From Bacillota bacterium (lineage in GTDB: Bacteria; Bacillota; Clostridia; Christensenellales; SZUA-584): 12,086 nt of DNA. Position 1 is the stretch's first letter, and every line of letters begins with the position of its first letter. Positions 5,804 through 12,086 of the stretch are shown here, one piece after another. Made by a program: the position numbers and the translations under genes. Under the pieces are notes generated by a model that worked only from the letters and a program-made list of their open reading frames with translations, did not search any database and had not been told where the DNA came from. The stretch lies in the NCBI GenBank assembly GCA_023391105.1, contig JAEWBO010000020.1, positions 1 through 12,086 of the forward strand, in the 5' to 3' direction.

Positions 5804-7161
5804 GAATTTTTGTGGGACAAAAGTACGCACGTCTCCACATGTGCCGTATGCGGGAACATGTCTACAGGCTGCACTTCCTCCACCCTGTACCCATTCTCAG
5901 TCAGGTAATTCAAATCCCTTGCCAGAGTTGACGGGTTGCACGAAACATAAACTATACGTTCAGGCTGCATTTTGACCATAGTCTCAAGTACGACCTGGTC
6001 ACAGCCCTTTCGTGGCGGGTCAACCACCACAACATCCGCCCTAATTCCCTTTTCATACATGTGAGGTATAACCTTTTCCGCTTCACCCGCTATAAATTCA
6101 ACATTATCGACTCCATTAGCCGCTGCATTCTTCTTTGCGTCCTTTATTGCATCTTCCACAACCTCAATACCATAAACCTGCTTTGCCTTTTCTGAAAGGA
6201 ACAGTGAAATAGTCCCTATACCGCAGTAAAGATCAAAAACCGTTTCGTTCCCAGCAAGCCCAGCAAACTCTAGAGCTTTCCCATATAAAACCTCTGTCTG
6301 AACCGGGTTTACCTGAAAAAATGACAAGGGTGATATGTCGAATTTAAACCTTCCGATATAATCAGTAATTGTATCCCTTCCAAAAAGCTTTTTATTTTTC
6401 TCTCCAAGAATTATATTGGTATTTCTTTTGTTAATATTAAGGAATACACTGGTCAGGCCTTCAACTTTATCCTTAAGGTTCTCTATCAGCTTATCCGAGT
6501 TGGGAATGCTATCACCATTAATCACTAATACGACCATCACTTCACTAGTCTTAAACCCTTTTCGAACCATCACATGCCTTAATAGACCCGAACCTGTTTT
6601 CTCATCATATATGCTTATTTTATTAGTAGATAGAAACTCCAAAACTACTTGACGAACAAGACTACTGGACTCATCCTGTATTAAGCATGAAGAACCGTCG
6701 GCAACATTATGTGACCTTCGCTCATAAAACCCCATCACAGGTTTCCCGTCCTTAAGAGCTACCGGGAATTGTACCTTATTCCGGTAATTATGAGGATTAT
6801 CCATTCCGATTGTATCATTAACCTTAACCTCTTCAAGTTTACCTATACGCTTGAGAGTTTCCTTAACAAGGTCTGTTTTAAATTCCATCTGAGCCTTATA
6901 ATTCATATGCATTAGGCTGCATCCGCCGCATTTTTCAAAATTTCCACATGGTGGTTCAACTCTGCCAAGGGAGTTATTTAATATGGATTTAATACTTGAA
7001 GTTGCATAATTCTTTTTAACTTCATTTATTTTAACCAACGCCTTTTCACCTTTGATACCGCCGTCAACAAAAACAGCCATACCTTCCAGTCTTCCTACTC
7101 CCTGTCCCTCATGGTTCATTCCCGTTATTTCAATTTCATAAGTTTGATTCTTTTTTATCAA
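5800..7161 (-). CDS. rlmD: 23S rRNA (uracil-1939-C5)-methyltransferase RlmD/RumA type
   Basis: A 453-residue SAM-dependent methyltransferase that places a 5-methyl group on a uracil of 23S rRNA (U1939 in E. coli numbering). Domains in order: TRAM RNA-binding domain (about 1-60); iron-sulfur cysteines Cys72, Cys78 and Cys81 in PPCGNFEKCGGC, with Cys159 as fourth ligand; central RNA-binding part; SAM fold with FDLYCGIGTI (309-318), VVDPPRKGC (379-387) and catalytic Cys408 in YVSCNPSTLARDL; general-base Glu443 in TAHVET. The start is TTG at 7161: an AAGGAG lies 7 bases upstream and no ATG exists before residue 15. RlmD and TrmFO-independent RumA paralogues are hard to separate by eye, so the exact target uridine is inferred. 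The last ten residues are probably supplied by the integrated element. The gene follows the chemoreceptor gene but is separated from it by a terminator. Confidence 0.9.
   Translation of the reverse strand: MIKKNQTYEIEITGMNHEGQGVGRLEGMAVFVDGGIKGEKALVKINEVKKNYATSSIKSILNNSLGRVEPPCGNFEKCGGCSLMHMNYKAQMEFKTDLVKETLKRIGKLEEVKVNDTIGMDNPHNYRNKVQFPVALKDGKPVMGFYERRSHNVADGSSCLIQDESSSLVRQVVLEFLSTNKISIYDEKTGSGLLRHVMVRKGFKTSEVMVVLVINGDSIPNSDKLIENLKDKVEGLTSVFLNINKRNTNIILGEKNKKLFGRDTITDYIGRFKFDISPLSFFQVNPVQTEVLYGKALEFAGLAGNETVFDLYCGIGTISLFLSEKAKQVYGIEVVEDAIKDAKKNAAANGVDNVEFIAGEAEKVIPHMYEKGIRADVVVVDPPRKGCDQVVLETMVKMQPERIVYVSCNPSTLARDLNYLTENGYRVEEVQPVDMFPHTAHVETCVLLSHKNS
5804..5845. other. Candidate attachment-site junction between recombinase tail and rlmD 3' end
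   Basis: On the plus strand, 5804-5833 reads EFLWDKSTHV in the recombinase frame. On the minus strand, 5841-5800 encodes the last residues of RlmD, HVETCVLLSHKNS. One DNA stretch therefore serves as the end of an element gene and the end of a host gene. The likely crossover lies near CGTCTCCACATG (5830-5841), the HVET codons. These include Glu443, the presumed general base of RlmD, so integration here would keep the enzyme active while replacing its last residues. The matching left att site was not found with confidence. Confidence 0.5.
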
Positions 7162-7180
7162 CTGTATTCTCCTTTAATAG

Positions 7181-7222
7181 TAAAATAAAAATGGGCAGTG
7201 GCTCAATACACCATCACCCATT
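7181..7222 (-). terminator. Rho-independent terminator after the chemoreceptor gene
   Basis: Reading the minus strand, AATGGG pairs with CCCATT, and an inner GG(T/A)G/CCAC part extends the stem imperfectly around 7190-7222. It is followed by TTTTATTTTA. This lies between the chemoreceptor stop (7245) and the rlmD ribosome binding site (7169-7174), so rlmD probably has its own weak promoter or relies on read-through. Confidence 0.6.
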
Positions 7223-7244
7223 ATAAATTCATATTTAAGTTATT

Positions 7245-9590
7245 TTAATCAATTTTATAGGCTGTCAGTATATTGTTAAGGTTTTTAGAGGCTGTATCAA
7301 GCTCGCCGGATATATTATCAAGCTCCTTCATTACGTCATTATGAAGGTTTATGTTTTTATTAATACCTTCGCCTGATGCAACCGATTCAATAGATACCTT
7401 TGAAACACTATCCATAAGCTTAACCAGCTCATCGGCCTTATTTTCTTGATCACATGCGGTTTTAGCTGTAGCTTTAACAGTATCAGTCACAAGCCTTAAT
7501 GAATCTATTATTTCATAAATCCTTGTTTTTATTTCATTGACCTTGGCAACACCATCTTCAACCCCACTGACACCAATATTTATATTATCTACTGCTAGCT
7601 GTATCTTATCCTGAATATCGTTTATCTGGCTCTTAATATCACCTGCAGCTCTATTACTGCCTTCTGAAAGCTTTCTTATTTCATCGGCAAGTACCGTAAA
7701 GCCTTTTCCCTGCTGTCCTGCCCTTGCAGCTTCTATAGCGGCATTAAGAGCAAGCAGGTTAGTTCTTGATGCTATTCCTGTGATAGTATTTGTTATTTCA
7801 CCAATTTTTCCTGAAGACTCATCAAGCTGTGTTATATTGCCTGCAATCTGTTTAACGGTTTGATTAACCTTTTTAATTACTTCCTCTGCTTCCAAAGCTG
7901 CCTTTTCCCCTGTATAAGCTGCCTCTATCGCCTTCATTCCGGTGTCCATAACCATTCCGGTTGTTTTGGAAACCTCCTTCACCTCAGACGCAAAACGGTT
8001 AACTTCTTCAACACTTCCGGGAGTAAGGTTTGCCCTATTCTTCATATCTTCCACTGCAATATTTAGCTCATCATATATCTTACCTACACTGTCCCTGCTG
8101 TTTGTTGAAATCTTCGTAAGCTTTTGTTTAAGCTGTGAAATGTCTCTGGTAGCAGCCATTGCCTGCCCAACAATTCTTTTCTGGCTATCAAGGACATTGT
8201 TCACCTTTTCACCAAGTTCCCCTATTTCATCACCGCGCTGCAAAGATGAACGGACTGTCAGATCACCCTTTTCAGCCCTTCCAAGAAGTGTTGTTATATT
8301 ATTGATAGGCTTTAGTATATGCCTTGATAACATAAAAGCAATAACCATTCCTGCAATAATGCATATTAAAACAATTACAAACACTGCAACCTTAATACCG
8401 GTTTTTATATTTTCCGAAGTATTTATATCGTCTGCCAGGTATTGTTTGAATGAGCTTTCAAGCTTGTCAGAACTGTCTGCAAACTTTGCAAATGCTTCAG
8501 TATTGTTTTTAAAATCAATTGTAACATTACTGTTCTTAAGCTTTCCAATTTGAGTAAAGAGTGGTTCAATACCTTTTGCAGCATCAGCGTTTAATGCCTT
8601 TACTGCATCCAACATTTTTTTATCCTCAAGACCTAGTGATTTGGTTAGACTTGTTGTGTACTCATTAATTTTTGCTGTTGCTTCATCTGCAGATGTTCTA
8701 TTATCATTAACAACAGCCACAGCCTCCGCCTGCAGGTAGTATAAACGTTGTGTCCAATAGATCAGTCTGTTTATGTTAGATAAATCATTAATATTCTTTT
8801 TAATCTGTTCTGAATTAAGCTTTGAAACCAGTTGCGACAATTGAGCAGAATCAGAAGCAATAATGGAAGCACTACCAGCAATTTTGTCCAGCTTCTGGGA
8901 AAGGGAATTCAATTCTTTTGCTATATCTGCCGGTTCAGAGCCATTAGTTAAATTTGTGGACGTGCTGTATTCTGCATTTTTCAAATCATTCAGCATACTC
9001 ACCAGAGAACTGGTTTGTGCATTATCAGTCAGGGCCAGTCCTTTCAATACAGTTACATTCTTAATATCACTGCCTATCATGCTGTCAATTCTTGAAGATA
9101 CAGAATCTTTCAGTTTTTGAGCTTCGTCAAGTGTCTTTTTATAATTATCTCCGGAGTTTTTAATCTGGTCTGCTAACCCATTTTTACCAGCAACATTTAT
9201 ACCTTCCTCGACCTTTTTGTATACTCCGAGGCATTCATCATTTAAACTGTTAAGTACTTCAAGTTCCTTTACATCCTTTTGGTCAAGCTTTCCAGAACCG
9301 GAAATGTTAAGAGTCTTTATACCGTCCTTGATTTTGTTGTTTAAGCTTTCAAAATCATTTCTTTTTGAAGAATCCAGCTGTATTACACTATCAGTCAATA
9401 TCTGTCTTTCCTGATACATGAGGTCTTTGATCTGCTGCACCGAATAGACCCTGTCCTTACTGTAATTTATATCGTTAACCATTGAAATTATATAATTATA
9501 ACCCAAAAATGATGTAACGCCTGCTACAATAAGTATTACAACCGCTATGGAACCAAAAGCAATAAAAAGTTTGCTTTTCAACTTTATCAT
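7245..9590 (-). CDS. Methyl-accepting chemotaxis protein
   Basis: A 781-residue transmembrane chemoreceptor that would control CheA kinase at the cell pole. Layout: first membrane segment at about 8-30; a long extracytoplasmic sensor (about 31-396) that is almost entirely predicted helix; second membrane segment at about 400-421 (VAVFVIVLICIIAGMVIAFM); HAMP domain (about 422-475, with LKPINNITTLLGRAEKGDL); cytoplasmic coiled coil with the signalling hairpin at about 595-650 (IASRTNLLALNAAIEAARAG, then FTVLADEIRKLSEGSN). No CheR-binding pentapeptide ends the protein. The ATG at 9590 has GAGG about 8 bases upstream. The sensor, some 365 residues, is larger than the common four-helix or dCache domains and I do not recognise its family; a helical bimodular-like fold is possible. 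No flagellar or che genes neighbour it, so it is an orphan receptor. The ligand is unknown. Confidence 0.9.
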   Translation of the reverse strand: MIKLKSKLFIAFGSIAVVILIVAGVTSFLGYNYIISMVNDINYSKDRVYSVQQIKDLMYQERQILTDSVIQLDSSKRNDFESLNNKIKDGIKTLNISGSGKLDQKDVKELEVLNSLNDECLGVYKKVEEGINVAGKNGLADQIKNSGDNYKKTLDEAQKLKDSVSSRIDSMIGSDIKNVTVLKGLALTDNAQTSSLVSMLNDLKNAEYSTSTNLTNGSEPADIAKELNSLSQKLDKIAGSASIIASDSAQLSQLVSKLNSEQIKKNINDLSNINRLIYWTQRLYYLQAEAVAVVNDNRTSADEATAKINEYTTSLTKSLGLEDKKMLDAVKALNADAAKGIEPLFTQIGKLKNSNVTIDFKNNTEAFAKFADSSDKLESSFKQYLADDINTSENIKTGIKVAVFVIVLICIIAGMVIAFMLSRHILKPINNITTLLGRAEKGDLTVRSSLQRGDEIGELGEKVNNVLDSQKRIVGQAMAATRDISQLKQKLTKISTNSRDSVGKIYDELNIAVEDMKNRANLTPGSVEEVNRFASEVKEVSKTTGMVMDTGMKAIEAAYTGEKAALEAEEVIKKVNQTVKQIAGNITQLDESSGKIGEITNTITGIASRTNLLALNAAIEAARAGQQGKGFTVLADEIRKLSEGSNRAAGDIKSQINDIQDKIQLAVDNINIGVSGVEDGVAKVNEIKTRIYEIIDSLRLVTDTVKATAKTACDQENKADELVKLMDSVSKVSIESVASGEGINKNINLHNDVMKELDNISGELDTASKNLNNILTAYKID

Positions 9591-9896
9591 CGTGTAACCT
9601 CACGTGGTTGGAAATATAGTATTTTTACCTTAATTAATTCTATAAAAAATAATAAAATCCTTCTTAATTCTACATATTGGGAGTTTATTTTATTGTTTTT
9701 GTTTTAAGATATGGGAAATAGTCTTTTTATAAGAATAAAGTCTTTAAATAAGATTATAAATGAGGACTTTATTTAACGGAAATTAATAAATCAAGGTACA
9801 ATTATAATTTCCTGAACTCAAAAAAGGAATTTTCTAAGTTTTGTAGAATTTATACATTTGGATGTTTTTCTAATCCTAATTAAAAGGCGGTTATTC
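9591..9896. other. Divergent intergenic region between chemoreceptor and M23 peptidase genes
   Basis: About 300 very AT-rich bases with no supported gene. It must hold the promoters of both divergent genes. A TATAAT at 9803-9808 on the plus strand is a plausible -10 for the peptidase gene, but its -35 region is poor. A 9-bp inverted repeat lies at 9734-9773. No sigma-D type GCCGATAA box was seen upstream of the chemoreceptor, and no riboswitch consensus was recognised. Confidence 0.5.
9734..9773. repeat. 9-bp inverted repeat in the divergent intergenic region
   Basis: AATAAAGTC (9734-9742) and GACTTTATT (9765-9773) are perfect reverse complements, 22 AT-rich bases apart. It could be a regulatory site for one of the flanking genes, or chance in AT-rich DNA. 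Confidence 0.35.
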
Positions 9897-10817
9897 ATGG
9901 AAAAGGGTAAGCTAAAAAAACAAAAAAAATACCTGTCAATAGCAATAATTCCGCACTCGCTTGATAAAGTAAAGGTGAGGAAGTTTTCAGCATTGTATTC
10001 AAAGCTTATAGTCACAGCTGTAATAATACTTGCTGTATTTATCGCCACAGGTATATTTATTTATTCAACTGTAGCTCAAAACAATGAACTGAAAAAAAGC
10101 AACGATTCATTACTTAATTTAAGTGTGGAACAAAAAAACCTGCTTCAGGAAAATGCAAATGAAATTAAAAAATTAAAAGACACAGAAGAAAACTATAATA
10201 ATCAAATAAAAAAATTTAACGATATGTATAATGACATTGCTCAGAAATATATATCAAAGGGTACTTCATCAAGGTCTGGTGGAGCCTCAAGCCTATCCTC
10301 CTTTGTAAAAGATGTTCAGAACCTTAAAGTCTCACTCGACAGTCTTAAGGAGCTTAGTGTTTCCAGAGGGATTGAGAACTCAGGAAATGATGAGACAAAG
10401 TCAAAGCTTGATGTATACCTGGCTTCTCTCCCGACCCAGTGGCCTACTTGGGGAACTATAAGTTCTGCATTCGGCGGCCGCAAGGATCCTTTTAACAACA
10501 GCAGCCGTTTTCACACAGGGTTGGATATTGCTGCGCCTTATGGGAGGGATATTTCAGCAGCAGGAAGCGGAACAGTAACACTTGCGCAAAGGACAAGCGT
10601 CTATGGAAATACCGTTATAATTGACCATGGGCATGACTTTTCAACAATGTATGGGCATACGTCTAAAATATTAGTGAAACAGGGACAAGTTGTAAAAAAG
10701 GGACAGGTCATTGCCAGGGTCGGAAGCAGCGGAAGAAGTACAGGAGCACATCTGCATTTCGAGGTTAGGATCAATGGTACTTCAGTTAATCCGCTTAATT
10801 ATCTTGACAGTAATTAA
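9897..10817 (+). CDS. Membrane-anchored M23 (lysostaphin-type) metallopeptidase
   Basis: A 306-residue predicted peptidoglycan endopeptidase. It has a short basic cytoplasmic N terminus with an IAIIPHSLDKVKVRKFS stretch typical of clostridial members, one membrane anchor at about 37-57, a coiled coil (about 60-118), a Ser/Gly-rich linker and a C-terminal LytM domain (about 185-303). Zinc ligands and catalytic residues are visible: His206 and Asp210 in RFHTGLDIAAP, His254 in MYGHTS, and His287 in AHLHFEV. No key residue is missing, so it should be active rather than an EnvC/SpoIIQ-like degenerate form. The ATG at 9897, with AAGGCGG about 8 bases upstream, is preferred over a TTG at 9858, which has no ribosome binding site. 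It lies 17 bases before a bactofilin gene, probably one operon. The anchor places the catalytic domain outside the membrane, where bactofilin could position it. Confidence 0.88.
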   Translation: MEKGKLKKQKKYLSIAIIPHSLDKVKVRKFSALYSKLIVTAVIILAVFIATGIFIYSTVAQNNELKKSNDSLLNLSVEQKNLLQENANEIKKLKDTEENYNNQIKKFNDMYNDIAQKYISKGTSSRSGGASSLSSFVKDVQNLKVSLDSLKELSVSRGIENSGNDETKSKLDVYLASLPTQWPTWGTISSAFGGRKDPFNNSSRFHTGLDIAAPYGRDISAAGSGTVTLAQRTSVYGNTVIIDHGHDFSTMYGHTSKILVKQGQVVKKGQVIARVGSSGRSTGAHLHFEVRINGTSVNPLNYLDSN

Positions 10818-10834
10818 ATATTAGGAGGTCGGTT

Positions 10835-11296
10835 ATGTTTAAGAAGGATACTAACGGAAGTTCAGGCAGTTTTGACACACTTGTAGGAGTAAATACAATA
10901 TTTGACGGGAATATAGAGTCGGAAGGCACCGTCCGCGTAGACGGCAAAGTTAAGGGTTATCTTAAAATATCAGGAGATGTTTACGTTGGCCCGGATGCAG
11001 TAATCAAAGGAAATATATTCGGCAACAACGTTCATATATCAGGGAACGTTGAGGGAAACGTTGTTTCAAAAGGAGTATTAAGAATCCTTTCAACAGCACG
11101 GCTTATCGGTGATATAAATGTACATAGTTTTGTAGCCGACGAAGGCGGAATCTTCCAGGGCAAATGCCATATGATTGAAGCAGAAGCGGAAGTTGCTGTA
11201 ACAGAAAGGCCATCTGTTAAAAAAACAAGAGATTATAAAAAAAGTTCAGCTATAAGCCAATTAGACGACAATGAAAAAGCAACAGAAGCTGAATAA
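10835..11296 (+). CDS. Bactofilin (polymer-forming cytoskeletal protein)
   Basis: A 153-residue bactofilin (DUF583 family). The central part (about 14-115) repeats short beta turns with alternating hydrophobics and glycines (TIFDGNIESEGTVRVDGKVK, then GDVYVGPDAVIKGNIFGNNV and similar), the pattern of a right-handed beta helix that polymerises end to end without nucleotide. The first 13 residues (MFKKDTNGSSGSF) are a short flexible tail of the membrane-targeting type, and the last 40 are charged and probably disordered. Length is normal. An AGGAGG lies 7 bases before the ATG. It is the second gene after the M23 peptidase. In other bacteria bactofilins are genetically and functionally paired with M23 endopeptidases (for example ccmA with csd1 in Helicobacter), directing local wall cutting; the same partnership is inferred here. 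Confidence 0.92.
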   Translation: MFKKDTNGSSGSFDTLVGVNTIFDGNIESEGTVRVDGKVKGYLKISGDVYVGPDAVIKGNIFGNNVHISGNVEGNVVSKGVLRILSTARLIGDINVHSFVADEGGIFQGKCHMIEAEAEVAVTERPSVKKTRDYKKSSAISQLDDNEKATEAE

Positions 11297-11301
11297 AACA
11301 A

Positions 11302-11330
11302 AAAAACCGGTGAAAACCGGTTTTTACTTT
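11302..11330. terminator. Bidirectional Rho-independent terminator
   Basis: AAAAACCGGT (11302-11311) and ACCGGTTTTT (11316-11325) form a perfect 10-bp stem around a GAAA tetraloop, with T-runs on both strands. It lies six bases after the bactofilin stop and about 17 bases before the stop of the convergent yunB-like gene, so it probably serves both. Confidence 0.9.
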
Positions 11331-11346
11331 TATTACTGCTAATGAT

Positions 11347-12033
11347 TTATTCAAGAACAGGAATATTCATACTTTCAAAGAATGCCGGTGACAAGTCCTT
11401 TTCAAATATCATTTCAGTAATAGGTATACTGGTCGTAACAGCAAATGATTCTTTCAAAAGAAAAGAGAACTTTATATCAACCCATGCTACCACCTTCAAA
11501 AAAATTTTATGACTTGCTTTGGAGTTTTCAAGTGGAGTAAGCTCTGAAACATATTCAGTTTGAATCCTGTCAGATGTTATAACCTTAACATTAAGTCCCT
11601 GACCTTGTTGATTTATTTCGCTGCTTTTATATAAGACGTTAAAAGGTAAGGAAACAGACAAATTTTTAAGTGATACAAGGTTTTGACTGACTGCATTATT
11701 CACTTCATATACAAGCTCATTCAGTTTCGCAACATCAGTTCTTACTGCTGCTATTCTGTTTTCATTATCCTTACTTATAGTCACATAGTCTGCATAGTCT
11801 GCATTTTCACTCATATGTCTTAATACTTCGGTTTTTATTATGTCCGATACAAGTCTTTCAGTCTGATATTTGGATGCTTTTGCAACATTGGGCAAAGAAT
11901 AGCTTTCCAATATGTAAAGTAAAAATGTGATAATGATAATTGTAATTGAAATACCAATATAGAGGTGAAATCTTTTTTTATTGCCTTTACTGATATACCA
12001 CAAGCGGCGGAATAAAAGCTTTTTTCTGGGCAT
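11347..12033 (-). CDS. yunB: Sporulation protein YunB-like
   Basis: A 228-residue protein from the ATG at 12033, with one membrane segment near the N terminus (about 22-44, LYIGISITIIIITFLLYILE after a basic MPRKKLLFRRLWYISKGNKK). The soluble remainder has the features of YunB: a region near KASKYQTERLVSDIIKTEVL, a TISKDNENRIAAVRTDVAKL segment and a C-terminal TTSIPITEMIFEKDLSPAFF stretch. YunB is a mother-cell sporulation protein in Bacillus, controlled by sigma E and needed for full spore formation by an unknown mechanism. An in-frame ATG at 12069 would add 12 residues but has no ribosome binding site; GGTGG stands 6 bases before 12033, so that start is preferred. It converges on bactofilin. 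The promoter is outside the window. Its presence argues for a spore former. Confidence 0.8.
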   Translation of the reverse strand: MPRKKLLFRRLWYISKGNKKRFHLYIGISITIIIITFLLYILESYSLPNVAKASKYQTERLVSDIIKTEVLRHMSENADYADYVTISKDNENRIAAVRTDVAKLNELVYEVNNAVSQNLVSLKNLSVSLPFNVLYKSSEINQQGQGLNVKVITSDRIQTEYVSELTPLENSKASHKIFLKVVAWVDIKFSFLLKESFAVTTSIPITEMIFEKDLSPAFFESMNIPVLE

Positions 12034-12086
12034 TTTTAACCACCAGTCATTTTTTATTGCCTGTAACATTGTATGATAAATTTTGA

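Larger units (their letters stand above)
465..5835. mobile_element. Remnant or remodelled integrative element (serine-recombinase type) carrying an ABC/two-component cassette
   Basis: The segment combines element-type debris at its edges with a GC-richer operon inside. The left part has the RumA-like C-terminal fragment. The right part has a cysteine-rich KTR gene, often found in Firmicute conjugative elements, and the C-terminal part of a large serine recombinase pressed against the 3' end of rlmD. Gene 3' ends, including rumA-type methyltransferase genes, are known landing sites for serine-recombinase elements. No conjugation, replication or excision genes remain, so it cannot be an intact ICE. 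The left boundary is uncertain and could lie anywhere between about 367 and 1016; the right boundary is placed at the HVET codons of rlmD. No terminal repeat pair was confirmed. Confidence 0.5.

Noticed and set aside
5790..5975. Plus-strand 61-codon frame over the rlmD end
   Set aside because: It is the antisense of rlmD, with no ribosome binding site.
7942..8553. 203-codon plus-strand open frame inside the chemoreceptor gene
   Set aside because: It is antisense to the HAMP and signalling region of a clear chemoreceptor; serine- and leucine-rich text is what antisense of such coiled coils gives.
9858..9896. TTG start extending the M23 peptidase by 13 residues
   Set aside because: No ribosome binding site, whereas the ATG at 9897 has AAGGCGG at good spacing.
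9591..9896. Riboswitch or sigma-D promoter before the chemoreceptor
   Set aside because: No GEMM-type or other riboswitch consensus and no GCCGATAA box was found on either strand.
12034..12069. Longer yunB start
   Set aside because: No ribosome binding site in the visible bases; the ATG at 12033 has GGTGG at 6 bases and gives the usual basic N terminus.

Overview
The window looks like a piece of a low-GC, endospore-forming Firmicute chromosome of the Clostridia type. The host genes are AT-rich, there is a YunB-type sporulation gene, ribosome binding sites are strong AGGAGG, and TTG/GTG starts occur. A relative of Ruminiclostridium is a guess from general gene style only. A remodelled mobile-element region interrupts this backbone.

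Left flank (1-780): this is debris. A minus-strand dihydrofolate-reductase-like (RibD C-terminal domain) gene runs off the left edge. Behind it lies a frameshifted remnant resembling DUF362 proteins. A plus-strand fragment then resembles the extra C-terminal domain carried by some RlmD/RumA-like proteins of mobile elements.

Accessory cassette (about 780-5210): a visibly more GC-rich, tightly packed plus-strand operon encodes an ABC ATPase, a double-length ABC-2 permease (two six-helix halves fused through a linker with a tryptophan heptad repeat), a NarL/DesK-type histidine kinase and a LuxR-type response regulator. Genes abut or overlap by a few bases. The layout recalls self-regulated drug-efflux systems such as the B. 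subtilis linearmycin module LnrJK-LnrLMN, but the substrate here is unknown. Upstream sit a perfect 10+10 bp palindrome and repeated TATTGT motifs, which are candidate sites for the co-encoded regulator.

Element right end (5210-5845): a damaged cysteine-rich KTR gene and the C-terminal part of a large serine recombinase. The recombinase frame stops at a TAA but continues recognisably (LWDKSTHV) inside the antisense strand of the rlmD 3' end. This suggests the element joined the chromosome at the HVET codons of rlmD, so that the last residues of RlmD are probably element-derived.

Host backbone (5800-12086): rlmD (23S rRNA U1939 methyltransferase, TTG start), a terminator, and a large methyl-accepting chemotaxis protein, all on the minus strand; a divergent intergenic region of about 300 bp; a plus-strand two-gene operon of a membrane-anchored M23 peptidase and a bactofilin, likely acting together in cell-wall shaping; a strong bidirectional terminator; and a convergent yunB-like gene whose promoter lies outside the window.

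No rRNA, tRNA, CRISPR array or intact transposase was recognised. All identifications come from reading motifs by eye, with no database search.
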